From positions 1-64,000 of the forward strand of contig RSEH01000125.1 of the NCBI GenBank assembly GCA_006503475.1: DNA of 64,000 bases, in the 5' to 3' direction. Source of the stretch: Stentor roeselii (taxonomy: Eukaryota > Ciliophora > Heterotrichea > Heterotrichida > Stentoridae). This document shows positions 62,137 to 64,000 of this stretch, one piece after another. The position numbers and the translations under genes were made by a program. A model generated the notes under the pieces. The model did no database searches and had not been told where the DNA came from. It worked only from the letters and a program-made list of their open reading frames with translations. Position 1 is the stretch's first letter, and the number at the start of each line of letters is the position of its first letter.

Positions 62137-64000
62137 TTATTGTCTTGTAAAAATCACTTTGGGTTCAGTTTTGTTGGTATCGTTAGTTGGAACAACCTGA
62201 TTTTGAGGTCTCCTTGCTTTAAAAAACTTCTGAACTTTTTCTCTAATACTAAGAAAAGAAATATAAATCGATATCGAAATATTAACTCCCCAAATGGTAA
62301 AAATCACGATCATGCAATCCTGCCCAGCTCTTTCCCAACTAATATTCGATCCAGATAAAAATTTAAACAGCATAATAAAAAAATAAGTAGAAATTAAAAG
62401 TTCCGTAATAACATTCAGCACATTTATGAGTTCTTTTTTGAAGCATCGAGTCAGGAGTATATAAAAGCAGATCTGACTAAAATTTACAGTTAATGACAGA
62501 ACAGCAGCAACAATTAATTGAAGATGATGATCAAATTTCAGTCTTATCATAAAAACGAGCATAAGTCTTCTTGCCATAAACAGGCCATAATACAAAGAAC
62601 AAGAAATAGATTCTTCTTTAAACTCTTCAAAAAGTACTGAAAATTTTGTCTTTAGGTCTGTTCTAGTTGTAACACTTAAACTATTTGAAAGTCTCTTTAA
62701 TATTATAAATACTGAAAAAAAACTGATAACTTGGAAAATCTATATCTTTCTTACAATAAATGCTAAACATACCAGTAAGTTAAAAACTTGCATGAAGTTT
62801 GAGTAGTTTCGAAATTCTAAACCAAATGAACTCGCGAGAAGTAAGTCAAAATAACTTTGGATTAGAATTCGCAGAAAAACTCCATATTTGAAGTTACTTA
62901 AAATTGCAAGAACTGACCATTTGATATTTTTTATCTTGCTCAGGCCAAACAAAAGTAATGAAACCAGTAAAAAAATTACTGTCATTGTCATTTGAATTCC
63001 ACAATTAAGCATCAAAATATTTGTTTTAAACCCATACTTATGCATTTTTTTCGGTAAAACAATTCCAAAAGACTCTGGAATAAGCAGACCAAAAATATTA
63101 GGAAAAGATGAATGTACTCTCAGTCCTAAAACAAATTCCATCAAAGGAGGATATAAATCAAGATTGAAAAAGTAAACCACATAAATCATTTCAGCAATAT
63201 TCAAAAAAGAGAAAATAGTCGTCAAATCTCTTGATAAAAGTGAAGCTGCACCAGCAGCAGAAACTCCAAAGTAAAGAGTAGTCTTCGCATTTATCAACGC
63301 TTCTTCCTTTTTAACTTTAACTTCAGAATTAGTTTCAATTTCTGTTGTTTCAAAAAGGCTAACTTTGATGGTTTCACTGAGCAACAAAGAGTTTTTCGTA
63401 GAAACCACGTCGTTGATGAAGTCAACTTTAGCAGAAGTTTCAGAATCTATGTCCTTGTTGAAAGTGAGCTCTAAGTTATATAAGGACGAGTTAATTCTTA
63501 CGACTTTTGCATCTTTTAGAGTGTCAGGAAGGACTGTTACCTTGATTTGATCATTTTTTAGAGAGAGGGACTCGGTAAATGACAGCCAAATTGTGTTGTT
63601 TTGAAAAATACCGAATTTAAAGGAAAATCTCAATCGAAAGCAGTTATTTTCAATTTCTTGATAGCCAAGTTCACATATGCAATGATTATTTGTGTCTAGT
63701 TTACTAAAATCCTTGCAGCTTGTACATATTGATTTAGTTTCACAGGTTACGCATAGTCCTTCGCATGGTAAACAAGTATTTTTTTCGTAGTAGGTTATGT
63801 TTTCACATTTTTTACAAAGATTTTCTTCGAGTACCCAATTTTCAACGCATAAATAACAGGAATTTTTATTGAAACTAAAGCATTCTAGACAGTTATCATC
63901 AGCACATAGGTTGCAAGTTAGATTATTCTTGCATCCATAAATGCATTCTTCGGGACACTCTTCACATATACTTAAAAGACTATATTGAGTAAGGTTACAA
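62137..64000 (-). CDS. cysteine-rich receptor-like multi-TM protein, 5' partial, one 15-nt intron
   Basis: The frame is open to the right edge, so the start is missing; 615 residues are seen. The N-terminal visible part is a run of Cys-rich repeats (CEECPEECIYGCKNNLTCNL, CADDNCLECFSFNKNSCYLC, CEGLCVTCETKSICTSC), like furin-like/TNFR-like ectodomains of large ciliate surface proteins. A beta-rich domain follows, then about eight TM helices (TTLYFGVSAAGAASLL, IQMTMTVIFLLVSLLLFGL, LVCLAFIIFQVISFFSVFII). The intron 62740-62754 lies in the TM region. Probably a plasma-membrane protein; ligand unknown. Confidence 0.88.
62740..62754 (-). other. 15-nt intron
   Basis: On the minus strand GTAAGAAAGATATAG, phase 0, A at position 10, in-frame TAG. 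Removal continues a TM helix. Confidence 0.92.

Overview
The window looks like macronuclear DNA of a heterotrich ciliate that uses the standard genetic code, most probably Stentor (S. coeruleus or a close relative). Eleven reading-frame breaks in otherwise continuous proteins are each removed by cutting out exactly 15 nt that begins GT, ends AG and has A at position 10. Such tiny introns are the known hallmark of Stentor. TAA, TAG and TGA all end genes (TGA clearly at three), and the in-frame stops inside genes lie in these introns, so no stop codon is reassigned. The DNA is AT-rich, holds only eukaryotic genes and is packed very tightly.

Layout. 1-4794: end of a very large unrecognised protein. 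5089-13962: STPGR-repeat protein, PH-kinase, CPSF30, quinone-oxidoreductase-like MDR, importin alpha, a coiled-coil protein, mitochondrial EF-G and AP-1 sigma. 14080-20898: ADP-ribosyltransferase-like protein, two NEK kinase paralogues flanking thiamin pyrophosphokinase, and a coiled-coil/SH3 protein. 20931-27599: OSCA/TMEM63 channel, a TFIIIC-like WD protein and five small unknown genes. A 184-bp assembly gap lies at 27654-27837. 28737-39729: MORN protein, golgin with GRAB-like tail, ankyrin-PH-pseudokinase, CK1, mitochondrial EF-Tu and several acylated or unknown proteins. 39963-44725: zinc finger, gene-poor repeat region, Tvp15/COPI-associated protein, membrane RING-H2 E3 and a basic coiled-coil protein. 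44726-47226 holds no gene that I can see. 47227-57478: five-CH-domain protein, a second COPI-associated paralogue, enhancer-of-polycomb-like protein, MnSOD, EF-hand protein, a mitochondrial-type unknown, membrane RING protein, UBC7-type E2 and a cysteine-rich protein. 57516-64000: DP transcription factor, coiled-coil proteins, a C2H2 protein and a cysteine-rich receptor-like membrane protein running off the right edge.

Genes of related role are scattered, not in operons: mitochondrial translation (EF-G, EF-Tu), Golgi and vesicle traffic (AP-1 sigma, golgin, two COPI-associated proteins), ubiquitin (two membrane RING proteins, one E2), kinases (four apparently active, one predicted dead) and likely cortical or ciliary proteins (STPGR, MORN, CH repeats, coiled coils).

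The most unusual signals are in genome organisation. Divergent start codons lie only 7, 10 and 13 bp apart. Tandem genes are 3-11 bp apart and convergent stops 0-3 bp apart. TATAA elements touch or nearly touch the ATG. Tracts upstream of genes are nearly free of G on the coding strand, and synonymous sites inside genes switch in blocks between A/C-rich and G/T-rich. The most unusual proteins are an ILK-like ankyrin-PH-pseudokinase, an N-myristoylated ART/PARP-like protein, a protein with five CH domains and a 28-cysteine protein.
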